A stretch of 64,000 nucleotides of DNA from Perkinsela sp. pyNocScin1 (GCA_964019655.1 CAXHTR010000001.1:1426001-1490000), one strand, 5' to 3'. Positions 28,226-37,284 are shown, counted from the first letter of the stretch. The notes: generated by a model from the sequence alone, not told the origin. Program-made: numbers and translations.

Positions 28226-29617
28226 ATGTCATACGAAGTTGAAAAAGACAAGCTGGCCGCTGAGATTATCAAAGCCCATTTCGGTGAGGAGCTGAGTCTT
28301 TTCTCTGCCAAGCTCATGAAAAGGGCCATGCCGTGTACAATAAGAGAGCTGCTTATAGATGCAGATTACCACAAAGAAAACATACTCTCTTTTCTCGGAA
28401 TAATGTTCCAGCACAACTTACTTGAAATCCGTGAAAATGAGGACGTGGAATCTAAAATAGAAATTTCGCCTATACGTGCCATTCTACGACTTTTATTTCC
28501 AGCTTTTGTGAATATTTTCAAAGAAAAGTTTGGTTTGCCTGGAGAAAAAATTGCTAGTCTTTTTATGCAACAAGGCCGAATGAGTGAAATTGCATTTAGG
28601 GCGCGGGTCTCAGCAAAGCATCGCGAAGAGTCCAGTGAAGATAAGCGCAAGATTTACGAAACATTTCGCTTGATAATCGAAGAACCTGATCCGCTGCTTG
28701 AGCCATGTGTCTCAATTAACATAAAATCAGATGACAGTGTTGCATTCTCTATCAATAAACTGTGCACAGACTCAATCGACCATATTCCGTTACCTAAGCG
28801 TAAGCGTGGCGATCATGAATCTTTCCCGTCAGCTGATATGATTTATTCCTTAAACTACTTTCGACTTATCAAGGAAATTTATTTGAGCGAGCTGAGGCAT
28901 TACACCACACGTCGATTTGTAGACGACACAGCTGTCCATACCGTGCATAAATTTCTATCAAGTGAATGCACTCTTTGGAATGAAAAGACGCTTGATCAAA
29001 TGCGTATCCCAAAATTAGCGTCATGCGCTTATCTTCCTGCGGTTGACGCGTTGGAAGCCCAAAGCAGCACAGTAATATCTCACGAAAGTTCAATTCTTGA
29101 AAGTGTCAGCTCGGAGATTTGCTACGGCTTCATCGTAAAACAGAAACAATCACCCCAAGAAAAGCCAGCTTTCGGCTTAAATGTAGAAGAACTTTTGAAG
29201 GATGTAAAGGAAAATTTGATTGATACTTTCATAGTCCAGCACTATGGAGCAGAGGGTGTGCGTATATTTCGGCTTCTAAAGCGGCACCATTTTGCTGACG
29301 AAATGACCATTTCTGACCAATGCAAAATCGCGCCAGAAATATCCCGATCTTGTCTATTCGAGATGAAAAAGATTGGGTTTGTGCAGTCACAGTGTGTGAC
29401 TTGTTCCCCAAAAGATATATATCTTTGGTCACCGAATATGGGACAGTCCCTTAGCTACATGAGTGCCGGGACTTTAAAAACTATGCGTATTTTGTTCGCT
29501 CGCATGCAAGCGCTCGACCAACACGAGACTCGAAAAAGCGAGGCTCTATCGAAAAAGTCTCTTGCGCATGCACTAAATGAGACGATGCTTATGTGGTTTC
29601 GTATCTGTCTGATGTGA
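28226..29617 (+). CDS. RPC3: RNA polymerase III subunit RPC3 (RPC82/POLR3C)
   Basis: The 463-residue protein matches RPC82 in order. An N-terminal winged helix has IIKAHFGEELSLFSAKLMK, then a CTIRELLIDADYHKENILSF helix and a FQHNLLEIRENED wing. The later winged-helix domain has YGAEGVRIFRLLKRHHF and ISDQCKIAPEISRSCLFEM, where human RPC3 has FGSAGGRIFRLL and ISDLAMIPAKDTR. RPC3 forms the RPC3-RPC6-RPC7 subcomplex needed for Pol III initiation, so its product would transcribe the U6 gene in this window. The length is a little short of the human protein (534 residues). Confidence 0.9.
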   Translation: MSYEVEKDKLAAEIIKAHFGEELSLFSAKLMKRAMPCTIRELLIDADYHKENILSFLGIMFQHNLLEIRENEDVESKIEISPIRAILRLLFPAFVNIFKEKFGLPGEKIASLFMQQGRMSEIAFRARVSAKHREESSEDKRKIYETFRLIIEEPDPLLEPCVSINIKSDDSVAFSINKLCTDSIDHIPLPKRKRGDHESFPSADMIYSLNYFRLIKEIYLSELRHYTTRRFVDDTAVHTVHKFLSSECTLWNEKTLDQMRIPKLASCAYLPAVDALEAQSSTVISHESSILESVSSEICYGFIVKQKQSPQEKPAFGLNVEELLKDVKENLIDTFIVQHYGAEGVRIFRLLKRHHFADEMTISDQCKIAPEISRSCLFEMKKIGFVQSQCVTCSPKDIYLWSPNMGQSLSYMSAGTLKTMRILFARMQALDQHETRKSEALSKKSLAHALNETMLMWFRICLM

Positions 29618-29813
29618 GATCATGAACGGGTCAGCATGACCTTGAAAGATATCCAATGGTTGTGTGCGTCGTAAACCCCATTTAATTTTCTAGTTTCCCT
29701 ATAGTAAAATTGCTATTTTACGTTTGAGAAGCCAAGCCGAGCTGTACTCGAGAATACTACGTTTGCCCCTAGATCTTCCCTTCATACGTAATATTACTAC
29801 AAGCTCTGGTCAT

Positions 29814-30821
29814 ATGCCCAAAATAGAAAGTCTCACTCCAGAAAAGGTTAGCGAGAAATTCGACTACTACTTTGACAGCTACGCACACTACGGGATTCAC
29901 GAGAGTATGCTCAAGGATGCCCATAGAACGGAGTCATACCGCGATGCTATGATTCGCAACCCACACGTCTTTCGGGACAAAATTGTTTTGGATGTGGGCT
30001 GTGGAACTGGTATACTAAGCATGTTTGCTGTAACTGCAGGCGCTCGGAAAGTGTATGCAGTTGACTGCAGTGATATCGCACAAAAAGCGAAAAGTATCAT
30101 TCGTGAGAATGGCATGGAGGACAAAATCACTGTCATTCAAGGCAAGCTTGAAGATTTGTCCCTCGAAACGAAAGTGGACATAATAGTGAGCGAGTGGATG
30201 GGCTATTTCCTTCTGTACGAATCCATGATGAACTCTGTTCTCGACGCGAGAAATAGGTTTGGCACGAAAGACACGATCATTTTGCCAAACAAGGCAACGA
30301 TCTACCTATGCGGCATCGAGGATAGAGAGCTATGGGCTCGTAAGGCATTACACTGGGAGAATGTTCACGGGATTAAGATGAGATGCATGAGCAGGAAATC
30401 GCTCATTGAGCCTTTAGTTGAAATCGTTAAGCCCTCGCAAATCATAACTAACGTGCAGTCTCTCGTGTCCTTTGACCTAAACAGCGTGGAAGTCCCTGAT
30501 TTAACGTTTGAAAAGCCCTTTAAGCTCATCGCCCGCAAAGACCAGCGACTTCATGCTCTCTGCGGACACTTTGATACCCTTTTCGACTTGCATGAAAATG
30601 TTCTTCTCACAACATCACCGTTCGGGACAACAACACACTGGAAGCAAACTGTCTTCTATTTAGCAGAGCCAATAACTCTCAAAACGGGCGACTCTATTAT
30701 GGGAACACTCTCATGTGCGCCAAACAAAGGAAACCATAGAGACTTAGATATCTGTATCACAATGCAGATAGAAACACAAACTGAGGTTATCAAATTAGAG
30801 CAAGATTATCGCCTGCGCTAA
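29814..30821 (+). CDS. PRMT1: protein arginine methyltransferase 1 (type I)
   Basis: The start at the ATG at 29814 (MPKIESLTPEKVSEKF) gives a 335-residue PRMT1. The frame is open upstream but without an ATG; the first in-frame candidate is a TTG. The SAM site is VLDVGCGTGILSMFA, preceded by YYFDSYAHYGIHESML. The double-E loop is SEWMGYFLLYESMM and the THW loop is THWKQTVFY. The enzyme makes asymmetric dimethylarginine, notably in RGG/GAR regions. Suitable substrates in this window would be the GAR domain of fibrillarin and the RG-rich tail of the 31,827 protein; that link is inferred. Confidence 0.96.
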   Translation: MPKIESLTPEKVSEKFDYYFDSYAHYGIHESMLKDAHRTESYRDAMIRNPHVFRDKIVLDVGCGTGILSMFAVTAGARKVYAVDCSDIAQKAKSIIRENGMEDKITVIQGKLEDLSLETKVDIIVSEWMGYFLLYESMMNSVLDARNRFGTKDTIILPNKATIYLCGIEDRELWARKALHWENVHGIKMRCMSRKSLIEPLVEIVKPSQIITNVQSLVSFDLNSVEVPDLTFEKPFKLIARKDQRLHALCGHFDTLFDLHENVLLTTSPFGTTTHWKQTVFYLAEPITLKTGDSIMGTLSCAPNKGNHRDLDICITMQIETQTEVIKLEQDYRLR

Positions 30822-30911
30822 TATCAGAGCATGATATTGTGCATCTCACACAATACGACATTTTCTCTATTGTCTTGTTAAAGGTCTATATTTTTCAATA
30901 TTCAATCATAA

Positions 30912-31742
30912 ATGCAAAGTGATGACACAGTGTGGTCACTTATTGGCCTCGGTGGGAGCTCTTTTTGTTCATACAAAGTGAGGACTGAGGCTGAACAGAA
31001 TCTCTGTAGAAACCCGTACAACGTTACTGGCACTTGCGCAAGGATATTTTGCCCATTGGCAAACTCGCAGTATGCCACAGTGATCGAGTATAAAAACAAG
31101 CTTTACCTATACGTGAAGACTCCGGAGCGATCGCATCTGCCATGTCAGCAGTGGAAGAAGACAGAGCTGCCAAAAGACTTCCTGAAGGCCCTTAAGATCA
31201 TCGACGAAAAGCTGATGTGGTGGAGCGATTCTATTCGGCTGAAATGCAAGCAGCGTGCCCTCAGGCTGAAGCAAATGCTTGTTCGTCGAAAGCAGCAAAT
31301 GAATCGCGACAATGTGACAGAAACCGTTGAAGTGCGCCAGAAAGAAGAGCGACGCCTTCGTGCAAGAGAACGGAAGGCAGAGGGTCGTGCAAAGATAGAA
31401 AGCTCGATCAGCGAAGAGCTTCTGAAGCGCCTCAAGAAAGGTGTGTACGACTCGATCATCGAACAAAGTGAGGAGACCCTACAAAAGGTTCTTGATCTTG
31501 AGACATCAGAGACCAAAAAAAGTGCGCGCTCTCGGGAAGTCAAGTACGTTGCTGATGAGCCCCTTGAGAGAGATGAGTTCCAAAAAATGCGAAGAAGGTC
31601 TGATGATATTGAAGACATAGAGAGCTACAGGGATACAACGGGCAAAATTCGTCCGAAGCAGCTCATCCAAAAGACGGAAAAGGTCGTTATCCGGCGGGAA
31701 GTTGAAAAAATCCCGCAATCAAAAGAGAGAGCTATGAATTGA
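30912..31742 (+). CDS. MAK16: MAK16, 60S ribosome biogenesis factor
   Basis: A 276-residue protein beginning MQSDDTVWSLIG with the MAK16 signature ICRNPYNVTG-like segment (LCRNPYNVTGTCARIFCPL, four cysteines) and NSQYATVIEYK next to it. A ribosomal-L28e-like domain continues to the WWSDSIRLKCKQR segment (yeast and human: YWPxxIxHKCKQR). The C-terminal half is basic and coiled. MAK16 is a nucleolar factor for early pre-60S particles and 5.8S/25S processing. Signature match and position are both unambiguous; the C-terminal third is less conserved. Confidence 0.97.
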   Translation: MQSDDTVWSLIGLGGSSFCSYKVRTEAEQNLCRNPYNVTGTCARIFCPLANSQYATVIEYKNKLYLYVKTPERSHLPCQQWKKTELPKDFLKALKIIDEKLMWWSDSIRLKCKQRALRLKQMLVRRKQQMNRDNVTETVEVRQKEERRLRARERKAEGRAKIESSISEELLKRLKKGVYDSIIEQSEETLQKVLDLETSETKKSARSREVKYVADEPLERDEFQKMRRRSDDIEDIESYRDTTGKIRPKQLIQKTEKVVIRREVEKIPQSKERAMN

Positions 31743-31826
31743 TGATTCATGCAAAGTTCGAGCTCAATCTAGCCTCAGAGTAAGGCAAATAATTTCTTAG
31801 CTCTTTTCCTATTTTAAAAGAGTTTG

Positions 31827-33524
31827 ATGCATCGCCCCTTGCTTTCGGAAAAAGTCAAGCCCATAACAACGTCGATTCTTCGACACTATACGGCTATGAG
31901 CATTATTGGTGACAAATCATTCACTGTGCCGAGTGTCCAGGAAGAGCTTGCAGTCACGGCGAAACAAAAGGGCTATACAAAGTCGCACTGGATCAGCAAA
32001 AGACATGTGCAATTACTCAACGAAGCTGGCTACGATATTGAAGTGAAGAAAGATGAGGTCCCAGTGCAGGTTGTCCGAAAAAAGCACGATAAAAGAAGTA
32101 GCGAAGGAGCAGATGATGAAAGCGACGATAAGGAGGTGATTATCGATTACTATAATATTGAGCAAACAAACCGACCAGACATGTTCAACAAGCAATGGAT
32201 GGGGCTGTCCAAATGGGCCTTTGGCTCTGCGAAATCGTTTCCAAAAGATATTCATGGACAGCGATTTGATCCGAGCATTCGACTGCTCCTCCGCGTCCAC
32301 ATGATCAAACGAAACACTCGTTCGACCACTTGGATATCTGAAGATCAGATGAAGTACTTTCCGACGGCTAAGCTGCAGGCCAATGCGGTCCCTGTAAAAA
32401 TAGCAGGCTTGCAGAACGCTTTGTATCATCTTTCAGACTTCCGTGACCCAGAAACTGGCAGAAACCCGATAAGCCAGTGGCTTTTTCGTAAGAAGCACAC
32501 TGCATACTCAGCTGTAACAGGGAAGCCATATGCACCGCACTGTCAGGCCATATTGCAGACTGTGGCTTCTAAGCGCAAGTACAAGCATCGCCATTGGGTC
32601 ACAGCATCACAAATGTCGAAATTCGTTCCGCCGCTCAAGCTCCGACCAAATCAGAAAGGAGTTCCCCTCGAGATGGTGGACGCAAGGACAGGAAGGAAGT
32701 CCCAGGTACTCGCCTACAATCAGAAGCAGCTCGTACAGCCGCGCATAGTGACAGTTCATATCAATCGGCTCATCGGGAAAACCAACTTCCGACCGGGGAA
32801 AAATACAGTTGTTGTTGTGGGCGTAACCGATGCAACAGACGATGAAGTGAAAGACGCTCTCGTAGGATACGGTCACATCTATCAGATTCAGCGCTCAAGA
32901 CCCCACATTGTCCTCGTCAACTTCATCGCAGACGCTTCCGCGAAGGAGGTGATAGAAAAGGCCCAGGGCATCACCATCGGGAGATCGCAGGGCGTCACAT
33001 TCAATCGGCTCGCAAAAAAGGCCGAAAAGCCGTGCAGAAGCATGCTACTGACCGGTTCATGTCCAATTAAGGAACGCTGCTTGTTCAATCACGACGAAGA
33101 ATTCATCGAGTCCATTCGGAAAAAGCAGGAGGAGCGAAAAAGTAACCCAAGCTTTCGATCTAGAGGTGGCAGAAGAGCTGGTGACGGGGCTGCGAGTGGC
33201 GGGCGAGGGGGCGTAACTGGTCTCGACCAGCCAGCGTGGAACAGGGGGAGCGGGTGGGGCCGCGCTGCTGGCAGCAGTGCTTCAAACGCCGGTTGGGGGT
33301 CCTTTCCACAGGAACGTGGGAGCAGGGGCGGCTGGGGACCTTCTCCCGCGCGTGGAATGAGAGGGGCTTGGGCGCAGCCTACCGGCAGGGGGGGCTGGGG
33401 CCAGCCCGTGCAGGCGTCCTGGGGACAAGCCCCGCGGGGAGGTTGGACAGCTCAGCAAGCTCCGCGTGGAGGTTGGGCCAATCAGCAGGCCCCTAGAGGA
33501 GGCTGGGGTCAGCCTCAGCAATAA
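31827..33524 (+). CDS. ArdC-N-like x3 / RRM-like / CCCH / GW-tail protein, novel architecture
   Basis: A 565-residue protein of unusual make-up. Three modules (about residues 27-84, 118-194 and 213-287) each carry W-[IV]-[ST] plus a helix. Module 3 reads AVTGKPYAPHCQAIL...HWVTASQMSKF...NQKGVPLEMV, which follows the N-terminal ssDNA-binding domain of bacterial ArdC antirestriction proteins (TGxPYxGxNxLLL...W.TxxQ...KGxxG.PV). An RRM-like fold (about 325-395, NTVVVVGV and HIVLVNF) and a C-x8-C-x5-C-x3-H zinc finger (403-422) follow. The last 100 residues are RG-rich with ten Trp, eight in GW or WG context, as in Argonaute-hook tails. The first ATG is at 31827; the ATG at 31896 is a good alternative. 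It probably binds nucleic acid; the biological role is unknown. Confidence 0.75.
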   Translation: MHRPLLSEKVKPITTSILRHYTAMSIIGDKSFTVPSVQEELAVTAKQKGYTKSHWISKRHVQLLNEAGYDIEVKKDEVPVQVVRKKHDKRSSEGADDESDDKEVIIDYYNIEQTNRPDMFNKQWMGLSKWAFGSAKSFPKDIHGQRFDPSIRLLLRVHMIKRNTRSTTWISEDQMKYFPTAKLQANAVPVKIAGLQNALYHLSDFRDPETGRNPISQWLFRKKHTAYSAVTGKPYAPHCQAILQTVASKRKYKHRHWVTASQMSKFVPPLKLRPNQKGVPLEMVDARTGRKSQVLAYNQKQLVQPRIVTVHINRLIGKTNFRPGKNTVVVVGVTDATDDEVKDALVGYGHIYQIQRSRPHIVLVNFIADASAKEVIEKAQGITIGRSQGVTFNRLAKKAEKPCRSMLLTGSCPIKERCLFNHDEEFIESIRKKQEERKSNPSFRSRGGRRAGDGAASGGRGGVTGLDQPAWNRGSGWGRAAGSSASNAGWGSFPQERGSRGGWGPSPARGMRGAWAQPTGRGGWGQPVQASWGQAPRGGWTAQQAPRGGWANQQAPRGGWGQPQQ

Positions 33525-33659
33525 GATTTGTGCGTTGATAACCGTAGATGAGTGTATTTGTGGCTATAATCCCGTGTCATGCTGATGCTCAAGCTTCATG
33601 CAAGATTTTATCATTTTCGTGGCTTATAATTATGAAATTTCATTTTCTATATATCGTGC

Positions 33660-34763
33660 ATGGAACATAGCGTAACTCGCTTGGTGAGCTTACCCAAGAC
33701 TGTTCCCCTGGATGCGAGCACGTTGCATGGGCATGCTGGATCAACTACGAAGCACTCTTCTGTCGAGGCAATCACGATTCCCCACTTTAAATTTCGAAAC
33801 CTTGATGTGCTGCTTGAATCTGTTGAAGTCATCATCCGGAAGGGTCCCTTGATGGAGAGCACCATGCGTAAGATGACAATGACCCACAGCGATGTCACTG
33901 GCCAGACAGGGAAGCAGCCGCAAGAGGCTTTTGATGGCCCATCGTTCAGCAAAGTATTTTCCAAGTTCACATGGAACGAAAATAAGTACGACCTTCGCGA
34001 GCCAATCATCGGCATTGTGCATAGCATACTACAGCGTGTCGAGGAGCTTGAGGAGGCTTTTCAGTGTAAGCTTGCAGAATACAGTGAACACGCAAAAAAG
34101 CTGGATCTTGAGCGAAAAAAGTTTACCACGAATACTGCAGCTATCCCAATGAGCTACCTGATAGCCGAGCATGCTCGTAAGGGACAGTTGCCCATGTACA
34201 CTGACTTTCTTGTGACATTATTCATTGTCGTTCCAGCGAAGCACCGAAAGGAATGGTTCAGTTTGTATGAGAGACTCATAGACTCTCATTTTGTGCTCCC
34301 GCAGTCGAGCTACGTGATTTTCGAAGACGATTCCAATGTTATTGTCAGCGTTATGCTCTTTAAAAAAGGCGTGGGCGATTTCAGAAAGTCGTGCATCGGC
34401 CACAAATGGATCGTTCGTGATCCGTCGAATGAAGAAAGTTGTGAAGATGAGTCATTGGAAAGCCTTCAAAATCGAGACGAAAGCGCGCGCAGTGAGCTCG
34501 TGCGCTTGCTGCACACATCCATCTGCGACTACGGAGAGGCTTACGCGCATTTGCGCGTGATCGAATGCTTCATCGAATCCGTCTTGAAATACGGTTTACC
34601 AGCAGATTTTAGCACATTTATTGTGGAAAGTTCGAAGGAGGGCTACGAGCGCCTCGGAATGTTCATTTTGAAAACCGTTCGAGATTCATGCAGCGATATC
34701 CCTGTTGCTTACGGTACTGAACCCGAAGATTCGTTCGTCTCGATCAACGCCTATTGTCAATAG
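33660..34763 (+). CDS. VMA5: V-type ATPase subunit C
   Basis: The 367-residue protein contains the subunit C core FLVTLFIVVPAKHRKEWFSLYE (family: YLTTLLVVVPK...W...YE), then VMLFKKGVGDFRKSC, HKWIVRDP, and the C-terminal VIECFIESVLKYGLP. Subunit C links the peripheral stalks to the Vo collar and is released when the pump disassembles. Length is close to the family (about 380-390). The N-terminal third is more divergent. It ends the long plus-strand gene run, which started with subunit G. Confidence 0.94.
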   Translation: MEHSVTRLVSLPKTVPLDASTLHGHAGSTTKHSSVEAITIPHFKFRNLDVLLESVEVIIRKGPLMESTMRKMTMTHSDVTGQTGKQPQEAFDGPSFSKVFSKFTWNENKYDLREPIIGIVHSILQRVEELEEAFQCKLAEYSEHAKKLDLERKKFTTNTAAIPMSYLIAEHARKGQLPMYTDFLVTLFIVVPAKHRKEWFSLYERLIDSHFVLPQSSYVIFEDDSNVIVSVMLFKKGVGDFRKSCIGHKWIVRDPSNEESCEDESLESLQNRDESARSELVRLLHTSICDYGEAYAHLRVIECFIESVLKYGLPADFSTFIVESSKEGYERLGMFILKTVRDSCSDIPVAYGTEPEDSFVSINAYCQ

Positions 34764-35438
34764 TGCAGTAATTAGTCATCGCAGCCCGAAGCAAGCGCTA
34801 TTTAGTGAGGAGCAAACAATGTTCTAGTTGAGTCGTCCTCAGTTGATGAATGCATCTAATTTTTTCTTGAATGTGCATACACCTTGAATCACAATCTACT
34901 AAATCTCTAACATGAATTTTCAATGGACTGCAGTCGAAAAATATAGTATTGTCAACTGTTCCACTTCCTTACAGCGCAAAGGCGTATGGGGGCTGATAAA
35001 TTGCCGGTAGCAACAGAGTATATCTAATGCAGCAGTGGGGCTGTTGATCTCAAATCGGCGTATACCAGAGGTTCTCACAAGGTCGCTCAGAGTTCATGAC
35101 AGGTGGCATTGGAAACGAAGGGATAATAAAGAGCCAGATTTTCACGACAAATTGGGATATGGAGTACTGTGTGGTCGTGAAATTTTCCTTATTCTTCTTA
35201 TAGTGGCCGCCACCAATTGTGAGCCACGGACGTGAAGGTTGTCTTGAATTCCCCTTAATCAGTCTAAGCAATCTTGAGGGGCGCATATTCACGTGTTGAC
35301 GAGCACCAATACAGCCTAGCCAGCAAAGTTTCGCCCATTTCGAAGAAAAATACTTATAATTGTATAAGATGCTGCGTAAGCACAGTACTCAATACGTTTG
35401 GCGTGGAATGAGAAAAGCATAGCAATTATCACCTGGAG
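34764..35438. other. intergenic gap between convergent genes, 675 bp
   Basis: The gap holds the 3' flanks of V-ATPase C (+) and the RluA-type gene (-). No tRNA, rRNA or convincing protein gene was found. ORFs of 66-80 codons on both strands overlap each other and look like chance. A 9-bp inverted repeat at 35140-35182 and a palindrome GTGGCCGCCAC near 35205 are the only structural signals. Confidence 0.5.
35140..35182. repeat. 9-bp inverted repeat (potential hairpin)
   Basis: TTTCACGAC at 35140-35148 is the exact reverse complement of GTCGTGAAA at 35174-35182, with a 25-base loop. It sits between two convergent genes, where it could mark a transcript end or a small RNA. The same arrangement could arise by chance. 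Confidence 0.4.
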
Positions 35439-36563
35439 TTAGAATGTACCGGGTGGAACCTCCGGCTTATCATCCGAAGCTTCAGCTGAATGAGTTAGCA
35501 AAGAACTTTCGGTAGGTTGAAGTACTCTGCATGCTGCCGCCCCTTCAAGTAGGGTATGAAACTCATCTGCTGACTCGAAGACCATTCTCTCGATAAACTC
35601 TAGATTTGCCTGCGTGACAAGCTGGTCGCCCGAAGATTTCCTTAAGGCACGAGTATGACTGCGCATTCTCAGCCTGCTCGGAAAGCTGCTTAAGTCATCG
35701 AAATTGAGCGGAAAGCTTAGCTTGCATGCATGGAGCATCAACTGTGGGGCCCGATCAACGATTGGCCCATCACACACATGTGGACCCTCTTCACCTCGAA
35801 ATGTTCTGCCATACAGACAGTCATTCATTATGGGCTGATGAAGAACTTGTGCTAGATGCACACGTATCTGATGCCTACGGCCAGTGTGTAGCCTAATACG
35901 CAGCCTTGTCACTGGGACTCTAACGAGCTTATCTTCGACACGTGGATTAGCCTTCTTCGCTAGAGGGGCTCCATTTTCCATACATCCACAGAAGGCCCCC
36001 ATGGTCTGCTGCTCACTGCTTGAGCCATCTCCATTCTCATGAATAGAAATATAAGTCTTTTCAGCGGCGAGTATTTCCGTGTGTGCGCTCTTCGAACTTT
36101 GCCCGAAAATCTTCATTTTGAACTCCTTAGCATCCTCAGGATCACGACCAACATCTACAAGGATATGTATAGGCAAGCAGAGCTGAGATTCATCTGTTGA
36201 TGGATCTACTGGACTGTGGAGAAAGCATGCACCTTCACCAGGATTACTCTCTGAGCTCACAGGGAGATGCCCTAGGATGATAGCAGTGTACTCTTTTCGT
36301 ACTGTACGTGTCTGAAAACAATGTGCGAGAACCGATGCTGCGCGCTTGCTCAACGCTACGCATAAAATTCCAGACGTCGGTGAATCTAATTGGTGAACCC
36401 ATTTGATTTTCTTTTCCCCCTCCCCGTCCTTTGTTAAGTATCCACTTTCGACGATACGTTTTTCAACTGTGTCCTCACAATTGCCATCCATGGGAACATT
36501 TGCGGGCTTTCGCATGACTAGAATATCATTAGCGTGATACAATTCTTGTATTCCCGGCATCAT
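35439..36563 (-). CDS. RluA-family pseudouridine synthase
   Basis: A 374-residue protein. The catalytic Asp60 is in WVHQLDSPTSGILC, the RluA-family signature (HRLDxxTSG). RKEYTAIILGHLP follows, and the C-terminal TRLRIRLHTGRRHQIRVHLAQVLHQPI is the second family block. No S4 domain is visible ahead of it. Eukaryotic relatives (RPUSD/PUS5-9 types) modify mitochondrial rRNA, tRNA or mRNA; which applies is not clear. An insertion of about 100 residues divides the two conserved halves. The start at 36563 lacks an obvious targeting signal. Confidence 0.9.
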   Translation of the reverse strand: MMPGIQELYHANDILVMRKPANVPMDGNCEDTVEKRIVESGYLTKDGEGEKKIKWVHQLDSPTSGILCVALSKRAASVLAHCFQTRTVRKEYTAIILGHLPVSSESNPGEGACFLHSPVDPSTDESQLCLPIHILVDVGRDPEDAKEFKMKIFGQSSKSAHTEILAAEKTYISIHENGDGSSSEQQTMGAFCGCMENGAPLAKKANPRVEDKLVRVPVTRLRIRLHTGRRHQIRVHLAQVLHQPIMNDCLYGRTFRGEEGPHVCDGPIVDRAPQLMLHACKLSFPLNFDDLSSFPSRLRMRSHTRALRKSSGDQLVTQANLEFIERMVFESADEFHTLLEGAAACRVLQPTESSLLTHSAEASDDKPEVPPGTF

Positions 36564-36643
36564 AGATGATCAATCATTGATTACGAAAGACTCATGAAAA
36601 ATTTGTATTCCTCGGGTATTGCTGTAAACTACAAGTAGAGTTA

Positions 36644-37192
36644 TCATGGGGATCGCAAAAGCTTCTGCTTTTGCTCGATTTTGTCTAGATTATGAAAGTA
36701 CTTTATGGCAGACTGGATCTCCCGCAAAGCCTGCTGTGCATACATTCCTTGGTCAGTAATTGAGAGTGCGCGGAACATACTCGGGTTGGGCTGAAAATCA
36801 AAGAGCTTGAGCTTATTCACGTGTTTTTGAAATGACTCAAATGCAGTTCGCTTCAAAGCTTCCATGTGTGTAAAGAACGCCTTTCTTCTTGATTCATTTT
36901 GCTTGGCCTGAAGTAAGAAGGGCTCTTTCTGGAGATACTGAAGCTCTTTCCATGCTGGGAAGTGATGCAAGTCGGGCCGCTTCGCCTTATACTGTGACAG
37001 ATTTCGATCGTAAATGATCCTTGGGTCTGTTGGGTTTTGGAAAAAGTAATGCGAGCAGCGGTCATTCCACCGGGTGCTGATCTTTTTTTCTGAACGGGCA
37101 TTGAAAATTTCCTCCATAGACTTGCAGAGCACACGAGAATACACAACAAGAAAACTAGCTGTGAACAGGCGTGAGGTTCGACAAGATTTCAT
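36644..37192 (-). CDS. hypothetical protein with a possible mitochondrial presequence
   Basis: The frame opens at 37342, but that start would overlap the upstream neighbour by 58 bases. The ATG at 37192 gives MKSCRTSRLFTASFLVVYSR, which looks like a mitochondrial targeting peptide (basic, hydroxylated, no acidic residues), and a 182-residue protein. The mature part is rich in aromatic, Lys and Gln residues and mostly helical (FFTHMEALKRTAFESFQK). I do not recognise the family. A subunit of the mitochondrial ribosome or respiratory chain is possible, as those are often small and divergent. Confidence 0.5.
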   Translation of the reverse strand: MKSCRTSRLFTASFLVVYSRVLCKSMEEIFNARSEKKISTRWNDRCSHYFFQNPTDPRIIYDRNLSQYKAKRPDLHHFPAWKELQYLQKEPFLLQAKQNESRRKAFFTHMEALKRTAFESFQKHVNKLKLFDFQPNPSMFRALSITDQGMYAQQALREIQSAIKYFHNLDKIEQKQKLLRSP

Positions 37193-37284
37193 TTCTAGAA
37201 GCAAACTTGGAAAAGTGCATGTAGAAGCAGTACGTATGCTTTTCGTAGCAGTCAAAACGCTATTCTGAACTAGCAAAATAGAAA

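Noticed and set aside
33236-33521. ORFs of 79-86 codons in the other frames over the GW tail
   Set aside because: They arise from the GC-rich repetitive coding sequence of the tail, which is in frame with the CCCH finger.
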